Shown here: piece by piece, positions 24,712-32,627 of the stretch
Position numbering within the stretch: position 1 is the stretch's first letter
How the letters are laid out: every line of letters starts with the position of its first letter
From: [Mycobacterium] fortunisiensis
GTDB lineage: Bacteria; Actinomycetota; Actinomycetes; Mycobacteriales; Mycobacteriaceae
Assembly: GCF_019050325.1 (NCBI RefSeq)
Contig: NZ_VOMB01000020.1
Location: 488,497 to 552,496 of the forward strand
Length of the DNA stretch: 64,000 bases
Direction of reading: 5' to 3'
Notes under the pieces: generated by a model
What the model was told of the DNA's origin: nothing
The model's input: only the letters and a program-made list of their open reading frames with translations
Database searches by the model: none
Translations under genes and position numbers: made by a program

Positions 24712-27303
24712 GTGGCACTTCCCAATCTCACCCGCGATCAGGCCGTCGAGCGCGCAGCGCTGGTCACCGTCGACAACTACCACGTCGTCCTCGACCTCAC
24801 CGACGGCAACGGCAACCCCGGCGAACGCACCTTCCGGTCCACGACGACCGTCAAGTTCGATGCCCTCGCCGGTGCCGACACCTACATCGACCTGGCAGCC
24901 GACACCGTCCGCAGTGCGACGCTCAACGGCGTCGCGCTGGATGTGTCCGGTTACGACGAATCCACCGGCATCGGACTGACCGGGCTGGCCGAACACAACG
25001 TCCTGGTGGTCGACGCCGACTGCCTGTACTCGAACACCGGCGAGGGCCTGCACCGGTTCGTCGACCCGGTCGACAACGAGGTCTACCTGTACTCCCAGTT
25101 CGAAACCGCCGACGCCAAGCGGATGTTCGCCTGCTTCGATCAGCCCGATCTGAAGGCCACGTTCGACGTCCAGGTCACCGCGCCCGCGCACTGGCAGGTG
25201 ATCTCCAACGGGGCCACCGCCACGGCCGAGCGTGACGGCGCGGTCGCCGTGCACACCTTCGTCACCACCCCGAAGATGAGCACCTACCTGGCGGCGCTGA
25301 TCGCGGGACCCTATGCGGTGTGGCGGGATTCGTATTCCGATACCCACGGCGAGATCCCGCTGGGCATCTTCTGCCGCGCCTCGCTGGCCGAATTCATGGA
25401 TGCCGAGCGGCTGTTCACCGAAACCAAGCAGGGTTTCGGCTTCTACCACAGCAACTTCGGCGTGCCCTACGCCTTCGGCAAGTACGACCAGCTGTTCGTG
25501 CCCGAGTTCAACGCGGGCGCGATGGAGAACGCCGGGGCGGTGACCTTCCTGGAGGACTACGTGTTCCGGTCGAAGGTCACCCGGGCCTCCTACGAGCGGC
25601 GCGCCGAGACCGTACTGCACGAGATGGCGCACATGTGGTTCGGCGATCTGGTCACCATGACCTGGTGGGATGACCTGTGGCTCAACGAGTCCTTCGCGAC
25701 GTTCGCCTCGGTGCTGTGCCAGGCCGAGGCCACTGAATACGACACCGCCTGGACCACGTTCGCCAATGTGGAGAAGTCCTGGGCCTACCGCCAGGACCAG
25801 CTGCCCTCCACCCACCCGGTCGCCGCGGACATCCCGGACCTGGCGGCCGTGGAGGTCAACTTCGACGGCATCACCTACGCCAAGGGCGCCAGCGTGCTGA
25901 AGCAGCTGGTGGCCTACGTGGGCCTGGAGGAGTTCCTGGCCGGGCTGCGGGATTACTTCCGCGACCACGCTTTTGCCAACGCCACGTTCGGCGATCTGCT
26001 GGGCGCGCTGGAGAAGTCCTCGGGCCGTGACCTGTCCCGCTGGGGCCAGCAGTGGCTCAAGACAACGGGTTTGAACACCCTGCGGGCTGATTTCAGCACC
26101 GACGAGTCGGGTGCGTTCACGCGATTCGTCGTCGCCCAGTCGGGTGCCGCACCCGGCGCCGGGGAGACCCGGGTGCACCGACTGGCCGTGGGGATCTACG
26201 ACGACGACCCACTCGGCTCGGGCAAGCTCGTGCGGGTGCACCGCGAAGAGCTCGACGTGGAGGGCCCGGTCACGGAAGTCCCTGCGCTGGTTGGGGTTTC
26301 CCGCGGCAAGCTGATCCTGGTCAACGACGACGACCTGACCTACTGCTCGCTGCGACTGGACCCGGCGTCACTGTCGACGGTGCTGACCCGCATCGCGGAC
26401 ATCGCCGACCCGCTCCCCCGCACCTTGGCTTGGTCGGCCGCCTGGGAGATGACCCGGGAGGCCGAGATGAAGGCCCGCGATTTCGTCGCCCTGGTCTCGG
26501 GAGGGGTGCACGCCGAGACTGAAGTCGGTGTGGCACAACGACTCCTGATGCAGGCGCAGACCGCGCTCGGTTCTTACGCCGACCCCGAGTGGGCTGCGGC
26601 CGAGGGCTGGCCGGCCTTTGCCGACCGGCTGCTGGAGCTGGCCCGCGGCGCCACCCCCGGTTCGGATCATCAGCTGGCGTTCATCAATGCGCTGTGCGGC
26701 TCGGTGCTGTCGACCCCGCATGCGGTGCTGCTGGCCGACCTGCTCGGCAAGGACCCGACGACGCTCGGGCTGGCCGGGCTGGATGTGGACACGGATCTGC
26801 GCTGGCGGATCGTCACCGCGCTGGCCCGCTCCGGGGAGGTCGACGCCGATGGCCCGGAGACGCCGTTCATCGACGCCGAGGCCGAACGCGACCCGACCGC
26901 CGCGGGTAAGCGCCACGCCGCCGCGGCGTCGGCGGCCCGGCCACAGGACGAGGTGAAGTCCGCGGCATGGCAAGAGGTGATCGAGGACGACACGCTCGCC
27001 AACATCACCACCCGCGCCATCGTGGGCGGTTTCGTGCAGCCCGGCCAGAGTGAACTGCTGACCCCGTTCACCACCCAGTACTTCGCGGCCGTCTCCGGAG
27101 TCTGGGCGCGGCGGTCGAGTGAGGTCGCCCAAACGGTGGTGATCGGGCTCTATCCGTCGTGGGACATCAGCCAGAACGGACTCGATGCCGCCGATGCGTT
27201 CCTGTCCGATCCGGAGGTGCCGCCCGCGCTGCGCCGCCTGGTGGTGGAGGGCCGCGCCGGCGTGGAGCGTTCCCTGCGGGCCCGTGCCTTCGACGTGACC
27301 TAG
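24712..27303 (+). CDS. pepN: Aminopeptidase N
   Basis: An 863-residue M1-family zinc metallopeptidase that removes N-terminal residues from peptides. The exopeptidase motif is NAGAMENAGAV, and the zinc site HEMAHMWFGDLV with the third Glu in WLNESFA lies near residues 305-330. The C-terminal ERAP1-like helical domain is complete. Start is GTG 24712. Order relative to ctaJ and glbO corresponds to Rv2467 in M. tuberculosis. Confidence 0.95.
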   Translation: MALPNLTRDQAVERAALVTVDNYHVVLDLTDGNGNPGERTFRSTTTVKFDALAGADTYIDLAADTVRSATLNGVALDVSGYDESTGIGLTGLAEHNVLVVDADCLYSNTGEGLHRFVDPVDNEVYLYSQFETADAKRMFACFDQPDLKATFDVQVTAPAHWQVISNGATATAERDGAVAVHTFVTTPKMSTYLAALIAGPYAVWRDSYSDTHGEIPLGIFCRASLAEFMDAERLFTETKQGFGFYHSNFGVPYAFGKYDQLFVPEFNAGAMENAGAVTFLEDYVFRSKVTRASYERRAETVLHEMAHMWFGDLVTMTWWDDLWLNESFATFASVLCQAEATEYDTAWTTFANVEKSWAYRQDQLPSTHPVAADIPDLAAVEVNFDGITYAKGASVLKQLVAYVGLEEFLAGLRDYFRDHAFANATFGDLLGALEKSSGRDLSRWGQQWLKTTGLNTLRADFSTDESGAFTRFVVAQSGAAPGAGETRVHRLAVGIYDDDPLGSGKLVRVHREELDVEGPVTEVPALVGVSRGKLILVNDDDLTYCSLRLDPASLSTVLTRIADIADPLPRTLAWSAAWEMTREAEMKARDFVALVSGGVHAETEVGVAQRLLMQAQTALGSYADPEWAAAEGWPAFADRLLELARGATPGSDHQLAFINALCGSVLSTPHAVLLADLLGKDPTTLGLAGLDVDTDLRWRIVTALARSGEVDADGPETPFIDAEAERDPTAAGKRHAAAASAARPQDEVKSAAWQEVIEDDTLANITTRAIVGGFVQPGQSELLTPFTTQYFAAVSGVWARRSSEVAQTVVIGLYPSWDISQNGLDAADAFLSDPEVPPALRRLVVEGRAGVERSLRARAFDVT

Positions 27304-27321
27304 CGAAACGGTCCCCTTGCA

Positions 27322-27385
27322 CCGCGAGCGTGCGTGCCTGCTGCCGACACGCCGTCGCAGAGCAGCATTCTGCGCACGCTCGCGG
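27322..27385. repeat. Palindromic element, copy A
   Basis: A 64-bp element with perfect 13-base terminal arms (CCGCGAGCGTGCG and its complement) and a conserved interior (GACACGCCG ... GCATTCTGCG). It lies between pepN and the small HNH gene. Its reverse complement recurs as copy B on the other side of that gene. Confidence 0.8.
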
Positions 27386-27400
27386 TCATACGCTGTGCTG

Positions 27401-27739
27401 ATGGCGGTCAGGAGAACCCGCGCGGCACGGGCTGCCCGCAAGCGCAAACGCCGGATGGACCTTGCGGTGCACGATCTCACCGACGCGCAGTGGGAGGCCA
27501 TCAGGGACGCATGGGGCGGCTGCGCCTACTGCGGTAGCGCGAAAGGCCCGTTCCAGAAGGATTGCGTGATGGCGATCTCGCGCGGCGGGCGCTACACCGT
27601 GGACAACGTGGTGCCGGCCTGCGCGTCGTGCAATGCCAGCAAATGCAATTTCGAGGTCAGCACCTGGATGCGGCGCAAGCGGCTGGACGAGCGGGCGTTC
27701 TTGACGCGGTATGTGGAGATCCGCGCGCTGCTGACTTAA
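27401..27739 (+). CDS. Small HNH endonuclease
   Basis: A 112-residue protein: a strongly basic N-terminus (MAVRRTRAARAARKRKRRMD), a short helical segment, then an HNH nuclease domain with CAYCGS, the catalytic-region AISRGGRYTVDNVVPACASCNASK and a C-terminal helix. The two CxxC pairs would bind structural zinc. The first His of a classical DHVVP motif is not present; the equivalent segment is VMAISRGG ... VDNVVP, so activity is uncertain. ATG 27401 is used since the frame upstream lies inside the palindromic element. It stands alone between two inverted copies of that element, which suggests a cassette. Confidence 0.75.
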   Translation: MAVRRTRAARAARKRKRRMDLAVHDLTDAQWEAIRDAWGGCAYCGSAKGPFQKDCVMAISRGGRYTVDNVVPACASCNASKCNFEVSTWMRRKRLDERAFLTRYVEIRALLT

Positions 27740-27754
27740 GCAACCGTGACGGCT

Positions 27755-27817
27755 CGTGAGCGTGCGCAAAATGCAGACCGCGAGCGGCGTGTCCACAGAC
27801 GGACACGCACGCTCGCG
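27755..27817. repeat. Palindromic element, copy B (inverted relative to copy A)
   Basis: A 63-bp element with 12-base terminal arms (CGTGAGCGTGCG and CGCACGCTCGCG, one mismatch). Its reverse complement aligns along its length with copy A: shared arms, then GACACGCCG, then TGCATT and TTGCGCACGCTC. It lies in the convergent gap between the HNH gene and the DUF5130 gene and could act as a two-way terminator. Confidence 0.8.
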
Positions 27818-27826
27818 ATATGGAGA

Positions 27827-28309
27827 TCAGGCAGGTGCGACGCCGGCCGACAGCACACGTACGGCGCTGATCAGACCGTCGATCAAATTGCCTTCCTTGA
27901 AGGAGGCGGCGGCCGCCGAGACGCCCAGCGGGGCGGCCTCTTCGATGCCGCGGCCCTTGACGTCGGCCCCGTAGACCACCTCGATCGCACGCTGATCGGG
28001 TGAGACCGCGAGCAGCACCGCGTTGTCGGGGGTGGGCACCTTGCTCAGGATCGCGCGTGCCGTGGCCGCGGTGTCCGCGCCGAGGTCGCCGATGTAGACC
28101 GCGAACCGGGCCTTGGCCGCCCGCGAACCGTACTTCAGGGCGTCGTCGAGGACGACGAGATCCTTCGTCGGGAACGGGTAGTGCACCGACAGCTCGCCCG
28201 GCTCGGTGACACCGGAGAGGCGTCCACTCGAGGTCAGCGCGTAGCCGTACGGCAAGTCCAGTTCGTGCAGCGCGGTCGCGACGTCCGTTGTCTGGCTACC
28301 ACTTGCCAC
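27827..28309 (-). CDS. DUF5130-family protein (Rv2468c-like)
   Basis: About 160 residues. The sequence (GYALTSSGRLSGVTEPGELS, then VYIGDLGADTAATARAILSKV and NAVLLAVSPDQRAIEVVYG, then GRGIEEAAPLGVSAAAASFK) looks like a TPM-type alpha/beta fold with a short C-terminal helix. It is conserved across mycobacteria; function is unknown. The start at 28309 is preferred over GTG 28318 because GGAGG overlaps the latter and is well spaced from the former. It overlaps the ctaJ end by 14 bases, suggesting translational coupling with a cytochrome oxidase subunit. Confidence 0.75.
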   Translation of the reverse strand: MASGSQTTDVATALHELDLPYGYALTSSGRLSGVTEPGELSVHYPFPTKDLVVLDDALKYGSRAAKARFAVYIGDLGADTAATARAILSKVPTPDNAVLLAVSPDQRAIEVVYGADVKGRGIEEAAPLGVSAAAASFKEGNLIDGLISAVRVLSAGVAPA

Positions 28310-28529
28310 TTGCGCCACCTCCGATCGTCACGTGGTGTGAATCATGCCCGCCATGCCCGTGCTCCCGCGGCTCCTCGGCAGCCCACAGGATGGGCTCGTG
28401 GGTCCACGGCTCCGACATCTTGTAGGTGTCCGGGTGCGGTCCCTTGCGGGGCAGGTAGATCAACGCCAGGATCACGAACAACAACAGCGGAACCCCTCCG
28501 AGGAGGGAATGGGTAAGTGCTGTGCTCAC
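28296..28529 (-). CDS. ctaJ: Cytochrome aa3 oxidase small subunit CtaJ
   Basis: A 77-residue membrane protein with one transmembrane helix (LLGGVPLLLFVILALIYLP), then RKGPHPDTYKMSEPWTHEPILWAAEEP and a His/Gly-rich tail. It matches the actinobacterial CtaJ subunit found in the mycobacterial cytochrome bcc-aa3 supercomplex, encoded next to the DUF5130 gene as here. GTG 28529 is chosen over TTG 28535 since it keeps the conserved STALTHSLLGG opening. No strong ribosome site is visible. The identification rests on recalled similarity to the M. smegmatis subunit and on context. Confidence 0.72.
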   Translation of the reverse strand: MSTALTHSLLGGVPLLLFVILALIYLPRKGPHPDTYKMSEPWTHEPILWAAEEPREHGHGGHDSHHVTIGGGASGKW

Positions 28530-28588
28530 GCGCAAACCGTATCAGCCGCAATGCCGCGACGCGCCGAGAGTGCCCGGCACGGCGGCCG

Positions 28589-29233
28589 TCACGCCGCGCC
28601 CTCCCCGAGATAGCGCGCCCAGGCCGGGTCGAGCTCTTTGATCGTCGACAACAGCCGCCAGTGCTGCCCCTTCGGAGGCATCGGTACGCACCGCAGTGAC
28701 CAGCCCAGTTCGGCCAGCAACCGGTCGGCTTTGCGGTGGTTGCACGGCCCACAGGCCGCCACACAGTTCTCCCAGGAGTGCTCGCCGCCGCGGCTGCGTG
28801 GGACCACGTGGTCGACGGTGTCGGCGCGGCCGCCGCAGTAGGCGCAGCGGAACCGGTCGCGGTGCATGAGCGCGGCCCGGGTCATCGGGATGCGAGCCCG
28901 GTAGGGCACCCGTACGAAAGTGCGCAGCCGGATCACCGAGGGCACCACGATGGTGCGGGTGGCCGAGTGGATGACCGGCCCCGACGGGTCGTCGTGCACC
29001 ACGTCGGCTTTGCCGCACATCACCATGATCACGGCGCGCCGCAGCGGCAGCGCGGTCAGCGGCTCGTAGGTGGAGTTGAGCAGCAGCACTCGGCGGCGTC
29101 CCCACAGCGACGCGTCGGGGGCGACGCTGGGCAGCACCTCGACACTGTGCAGGGGGCGATTGGGCACATGGGGTCCCGATGGGCCGGGAATGTGGCCGGT
29201 CCGTCGCATATGGCTTTTTCTGCTGTGCGCCAT
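28589..29233 (-). CDS. HNH endonuclease-family protein (Rv2469c-like)
   Basis: 214 residues. The N-terminal half is a conserved region (VLLLNSTYEPLTALPLRRAV, then TIVVPSVIRLRTFVRVPY), and the C-terminal half an HNH domain: CAYCGGRADTVDHVVPRSRGG followed by CVAACGPCNHRKADR, with DHVVP and both CxxC pairs intact. The RNase/DNase role is unknown, but the protein is very widely conserved in actinobacteria, which argues for a house-keeping task rather than a mobile element. GGAGG stands four bases before the ATG at 29233. Divergent from glbO. Confidence 0.85.
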   Translation of the reverse strand: MAHSRKSHMRRTGHIPGPSGPHVPNRPLHSVEVLPSVAPDASLWGRRRVLLLNSTYEPLTALPLRRAVIMVMCGKADVVHDDPSGPVIHSATRTIVVPSVIRLRTFVRVPYRARIPMTRAALMHRDRFRCAYCGGRADTVDHVVPRSRGGEHSWENCVAACGPCNHRKADRLLAELGWSLRCVPMPPKGQHWRLLSTIKELDPAWARYLGEGAA

Positions 29234-29377
29234 GGAGCCTCCGAGGAGACAGTCCACCACGGATCTTCCCAATACGCACGAAAATTCTTCGGGTGTTCGC
29301 AGGTCAGTCCAATGAACACGAGGTGACCACACTGCCGTGACCGGCGCCGACGCGCGCTGCGGCCACAATGGACCACA

Positions 29378-29782
29378 ATGAGTGACGTGACGCAGGTGCA
29401 GCGATCTTTCTACGACGAAGTGGGCGGCCACGAGACATTCGCCACGATCGTCTCGCGGTTCTACCAGCTGGTGCGTGAGGACGAGATCCTGTTGCCGCTG
29501 TATCCCGAGGACGATATCGACGGTGCCGAGGAGCGGCTGCGGATGTTCCTCGAGCAGTACTGGGGCGGGCCCCGGACATACTCCGACCAGCGCGGTCACC
29601 CGCGGCTGCGGATGCGCCACGCGCCGTTCCGGATCGGCTTCCTCGAGCGCGACGCCTGGTTGCGGTGCATGCACACCGCGGTCGCCTCGATCGACTCGGC
29701 GACGCTGGACGACGCGCACCGCCGCGCGCTGCTGGAGTACCTGGAGATGGCCGCGGACTCGATGGTGAACTCGGCGTTCTGA
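29378..29782 (+). CDS. glbO: Truncated hemoglobin GlbO (group II)
   Basis: A 134-residue 2-on-2 globin that binds O2 and NO, associated with membranes and respiration in mycobacteria. FYDEVGGHETFATIVSRFYQLV, the Gly-rich EF region QYWGGPRTYSDQRGHPRLRMRH with the proximal His (RHAPF), and the group II Trp (DAWLRCM) are present. It directly precedes aglA by one base, as Rv2470-Rv2471. Confidence 0.95.
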   Translation: MSDVTQVQRSFYDEVGGHETFATIVSRFYQLVREDEILLPLYPEDDIDGAEERLRMFLEQYWGGPRTYSDQRGHPRLRMRHAPFRIGFLERDAWLRCMHTAVASIDSATLDDAHRRALLEYLEMAADSMVNSAF

Positions 29783-29783
29783 C

Positions 29784-31328
29784 ATGCGCCGGTGGTGGGC
29801 GGACGCGGTCTTCTACCAGGTCTATCCCCGCTCGTTCGCGGACAGCAACGGTGACGGGGTGGGCGACCTCGCCGGGGTGACCGCCGGCCTGGACTACCTT
29901 GTCGCGCTCGGGGTCGACGCCCTGTGGCTCAACCCGGTCATGGTGTCGCCGATGGCCGACCACGGGTACGACGTCGCCGATCCCAGGGATGTGGACCCGC
30001 TGTTCGGTGATCTGGACGCGCTGGACGAACTGCTCGACGCGGCTCATGCCCGCGGCATCCGGGTCACCATGGACCTGGTCCCCAACCACACCAGCTCGGC
30101 ACACCCCTGGTTCGTCGAGGCCCTCGCCGATCCGCACCGGCGGGAGCGGTACATCTTCCGGGATGGTCGCGGGCCCGGCGGCGCGGCGCCGCCCAACAAC
30201 TGGGTGTCGGTGTTCGGCGGGCCGGCGTGGACCCGCGACACCGAGCCCGACGGCAGCCCCGGCCAGTGGTATCTGCATTTGTTCGACCCGGCCCAGCCCG
30301 ATCTGAACTGGAACCACCCCGAGGTGTTCGAGGACTTGGAGAAGACGCTGCGGTTCTGGCTCGACCGCGGGGTCGACGGCTTCCGTATCGACGTGGCGCA
30401 CGGCATGGCCAAGCCGCCGGAACTGCCCGACATGGCGGTCACCGACACCGCGCTGCTGCGCAACAGCGACGACGATCCACGGTTCGACAACGAAAGCGTG
30501 CACGATATCCACCGGTTCATCCGCACGGTGCTCGACGACTATCCCGACGCGGTGGCCGTCGGTGAGGTGTGGGTGCACGGCAACGAACGGTTCGCGATGT
30601 ACCTGCGGCCTGACGAGCTGCACCTGGGCTTCAATTTCCGCCTGGTGCAAGCCGATTTCGACGCCGACGAGATCCATGCCGCGATCGACAACGCGCTGGC
30701 CGCGGCGGCGCTGGCCGGGGCCACCCCGACCTGGACGTTGTCCAACCACGACGTGGAACGCGAGGTGACCCGGTACGGCGGCGGTGTCCGGGGGTTGGCG
30801 CGGGCCCGCGCGATGGCGTTGGTGATGCTGGCGCTGCCGGGAGCGGTGTTCGTCTACAACGGGGAGGAGCTCGGGCTGCCGAATGTCGAGCTGCCCGATG
30901 CGGTGCTGCAGGATCCGGTGTGGGAGCGCTCCGGTCACACCGAGCGTGGGCGCGACGGGTGCCGGGTGCCGATGCCGTGGTCGGGCGACGTGCCGCCGTT
31001 CGGTTTTTCCTCCACCGCCGACACCTGGCTGCCGATGCCCGCGGAGTGGGCTTCACTGACGGTGCAACGGCAGCTGACCGATCCGGCCTCGACGCTGAAT
31101 TTCTATCGTCGCGCCATCCAATTGCGTGCTGGCCGAACTGAATTCGACGATGTCGGGATCGATTTGAGCAGCGCCGATGGGGTGCTGACGGTGCGGCGTG
31201 GCCCTCTGAGGTGCCTGCTCAACGCCGGCGCCGATCCGGTTCCGTTGCCGCCCGGGCAGGTTTTGCTGAGCAGCGGCGAGTTGGCCGACGGCACACTGCC
31301 GCCCGATACCGCGGTCTGGCTGGTCTAG
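29784..31328 (+). CDS. aglA: Alpha-glucosidase AglA (GH13)
   Basis: A 514-residue glycoside hydrolase family 13 enzyme. Conserved regions: DLVPNHTSSAHPWF (region I), GFRIDVAHG with the nucleophile Asp (II), AVGEVWVHG with the acid/base Glu (III), and LSNHDVERE (IV). WWADAVFYQVYPRSFADSNGDG is the usual opening of oligo-1,6/alpha-glucosidases. It acts on small alpha-glucosides in the cytoplasm. The ATG follows the glbO stop by one base; a hairpin lies 18 bases past the end. Confidence 0.92.
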   Translation: MRRWWADAVFYQVYPRSFADSNGDGVGDLAGVTAGLDYLVALGVDALWLNPVMVSPMADHGYDVADPRDVDPLFGDLDALDELLDAAHARGIRVTMDLVPNHTSSAHPWFVEALADPHRRERYIFRDGRGPGGAAPPNNWVSVFGGPAWTRDTEPDGSPGQWYLHLFDPAQPDLNWNHPEVFEDLEKTLRFWLDRGVDGFRIDVAHGMAKPPELPDMAVTDTALLRNSDDDPRFDNESVHDIHRFIRTVLDDYPDAVAVGEVWVHGNERFAMYLRPDELHLGFNFRLVQADFDADEIHAAIDNALAAAALAGATPTWTLSNHDVEREVTRYGGGVRGLARARAMALVMLALPGAVFVYNGEELGLPNVELPDAVLQDPVWERSGHTERGRDGCRVPMPWSGDVPPFGFSSTADTWLPMPAEWASLTVQRQLTDPASTLNFYRRAIQLRAGRTEFDDVGIDLSSADGVLTVRRGPLRCLLNAGADPVPLPPGQVLLSSGELADGTLPPDTAVWLV

Positions 31329-31346
31329 CGTGCTTTCCCGTCGCCG

Positions 31347-31372
31347 CCATTGTCACGCTGGAGTGACAATGG
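31347..31372 (+). terminator. aglA terminator, also first copy of a local repeat
   Basis: A perfect inverted repeat with 10-base arms (CCATTGTCAC and GTGACAATGG) and a 6-base loop GCTGGA, 18 bases past the aglA stop. Its core (GTCAC ... GTGAC around the loop) recurs in three further copies downstream. Confidence 0.7.
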
Positions 31373-31381
31373 GACGCCAGA

Positions 31382-31473
31382 GCCACTCCAGCGTGACGAA
31401 GCCGCGGCGCCCAGGGCCGTTTGGCCACTCTGGCGTGACGCTCGAGCTCGACAGCCACTCTGGCGTGACAAAG
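31382..31473. repeat. Three direct copies of a 17-20-bp repeat between convergent genes
   Basis: GCCACTCYRGCGTGACRAAG occurs at 31382-31401, 31424-31440 and 31454-31473, all in one direction; an inverted relative forms the terminator at 31347-31372. They fill the gap between aglA and the oppositely oriented gene ending at 31495. I do not know this family by name. Confidence 0.75.
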
Positions 31474-31494
31474 CGCGCGACAAGCCCAGGAAAA

Positions 31495-32220
31495 TCAGCC
31501 CAGGAGCAGGGCGGCACCGTCGCGGCGGCGGTACACCGAACCGAACCGGGCATCGATGCGCAGCCAGGACGGGTGCGCCCGGACCCGGACGATCTCGTGC
31601 TCGCTGACCTCATTGCCCGTCTGCGGCAGAAAACCCATGGCCGTCAACGCGAAAACACAGCGCATGGGCACCCCGATCGACACGTCGCCGGCGCTGACGG
31701 CGATCACCTCCTGGTCCATCAGGGAAACCGGCGGGCCGTGGGCGCTGCCGTGTTCGCGGGCCAGAGCACCGCCCTGCTGGGCCAGGTCCAGCATCGCCCG
31801 GGCCGGGACGTCATCGAGGTGGACGAAACCGTCCTCCGGTGGCAGCCCGCCACGCCAGGCCGAGTCCATCGGAAACCCGGGGTCGACGTATCCGTGCGCG
31901 GCTCCGGCCAGGCCGGCAATCAGGGCATCGGCACCGGCGGACAGGTCCGCCGGGCGCAGCCGCCCCGACACCACCCGGCTGGCCAGCACTTCCAGCCCGG
32001 TCGACACCCAGGCCACCACCGCGCCGCTGCTGATCCCCCGGTCGCTGCGCTCCTGCCCGCCGGTGCTGATCCCCCGGTCGCTGCGCTCCTGCCCGCCGGA
32101 CCGCACCCGCAGCCGCACCACCGCGGCCTCGTCCAACCGCAGCGCACGGTCGGCGAAAGTGGTCAGATCTTCACGGTCGCGGGGGTTGTCGATCCACAGG
32201 CCGCGCTCGGGGCCGGTCAT
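31495..32220 (-). CDS. Conserved actinobacterial protein of unknown function (Rv2474c-like)
   Basis: 241 residues, soluble, with no recognisable catalytic motif. Near residues 42-66 a tandem duplication of 12 residues (GGQERSDRGIST, then GGQERSDRGISS) breaks up an otherwise regular sequence. The remainder (LRPADLSAGADALIAGLAGA, then GYVDPGFPMDSAWRGGLPP and a C-terminal beta-rich part) is like proteins found downstream of gdh in mycobacteria. Its ATG overlaps the stop of the thioesterase gene by 4 bases, so it ends the gdh-thioesterase run. Confidence 0.75.
   Translation of the reverse strand: MTGPERGLWIDNPRDREDLTTFADRALRLDEAAVVRLRVRSGGQERSDRGISTGGQERSDRGISSGAVVAWVSTGLEVLASRVVSGRLRPADLSAGADALIAGLAGAAHGYVDPGFPMDSAWRGGLPPEDGFVHLDDVPARAMLDLAQQGGALAREHGSAHGPPVSLMDQEVIAVSAGDVSIGVPMRCVFALTAMGFLPQTGNEVSEHEIVRVRAHPSWLRIDARFGSVYRRRDGAALLLG
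32030..32101. repeat. 36-bp tandem repeat inside a coding region, two copies
   Basis: Two nearly identical 36-base units in tandem (core CTGATCCCCCGGTCGCTGCG), starting at 32030 and 32066. The unit is a multiple of three and therefore adds 12 residues per copy without breaking the frame of the Rv2474c-like gene. Confidence 0.85.
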
Positions 32221-32627
32221 CGCAGATAGCGCTCCAGGTATGCACGCTGCTGCGCGGTCATCCGCACCAGCCGCTGCTCGGCGATGTGCACCGCGGCCAG
32301 CTGGGTGGCTCCGATCACCGACGGCTTGGAGTCAGGGGCGGCGTTGACCGACCGCACCTCGTAGCCGATCGTGAAGTCCACCGCGCGCACCCGCTTGGAC
32401 CACATGGTGACCTGCAGCGGTGAGTCCACCAGCCGCAGCTGCCCCTTGTAGCTGATGTTGACGTCGGCGATCAGCAGACCGATGGTGTCGATCGTGGGCC
32501 CGAAAGGCTCACGCAGAAACGGTATCCGGGCCTCTTCGAGGATCGTCACCATGGTGGCGTGATTGATGTGCTGGTACATGTCGATGTCCGACCACCGCAC
32601 CTGCACTGGTGCTACGAAGCCTGTCAC
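32217..32627 (-). CDS. Acyl-CoA thioesterase, 4HBT/hotdog family (Rv2475c-like)
   Basis: A 136-residue single hotdog-fold protein. VRWSDIDMYQHINHATMVTILEEAR carries the Asp of the 4-hydroxybenzoyl-CoA thioesterase family (SDIDMYQHINH). The frame is open far upstream, but GTG 32627 overlapping the gdh stop (GTGA) fits the size of the family and operon spacing. Substrate unknown. It sits between gdh and the Rv2474c-like gene, with 4-bp overlaps on both sides. Confidence 0.83.
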   Translation of the reverse strand: MTGFVAPVQVRWSDIDMYQHINHATMVTILEEARIPFLREPFGPTIDTIGLLIADVNISYKGQLRLVDSPLQVTMWSKRVRAVDFTIGYEVRSVNAAPDSKPSVIGATQLAAVHIAEQRLVRMTAQQRAYLERYLR

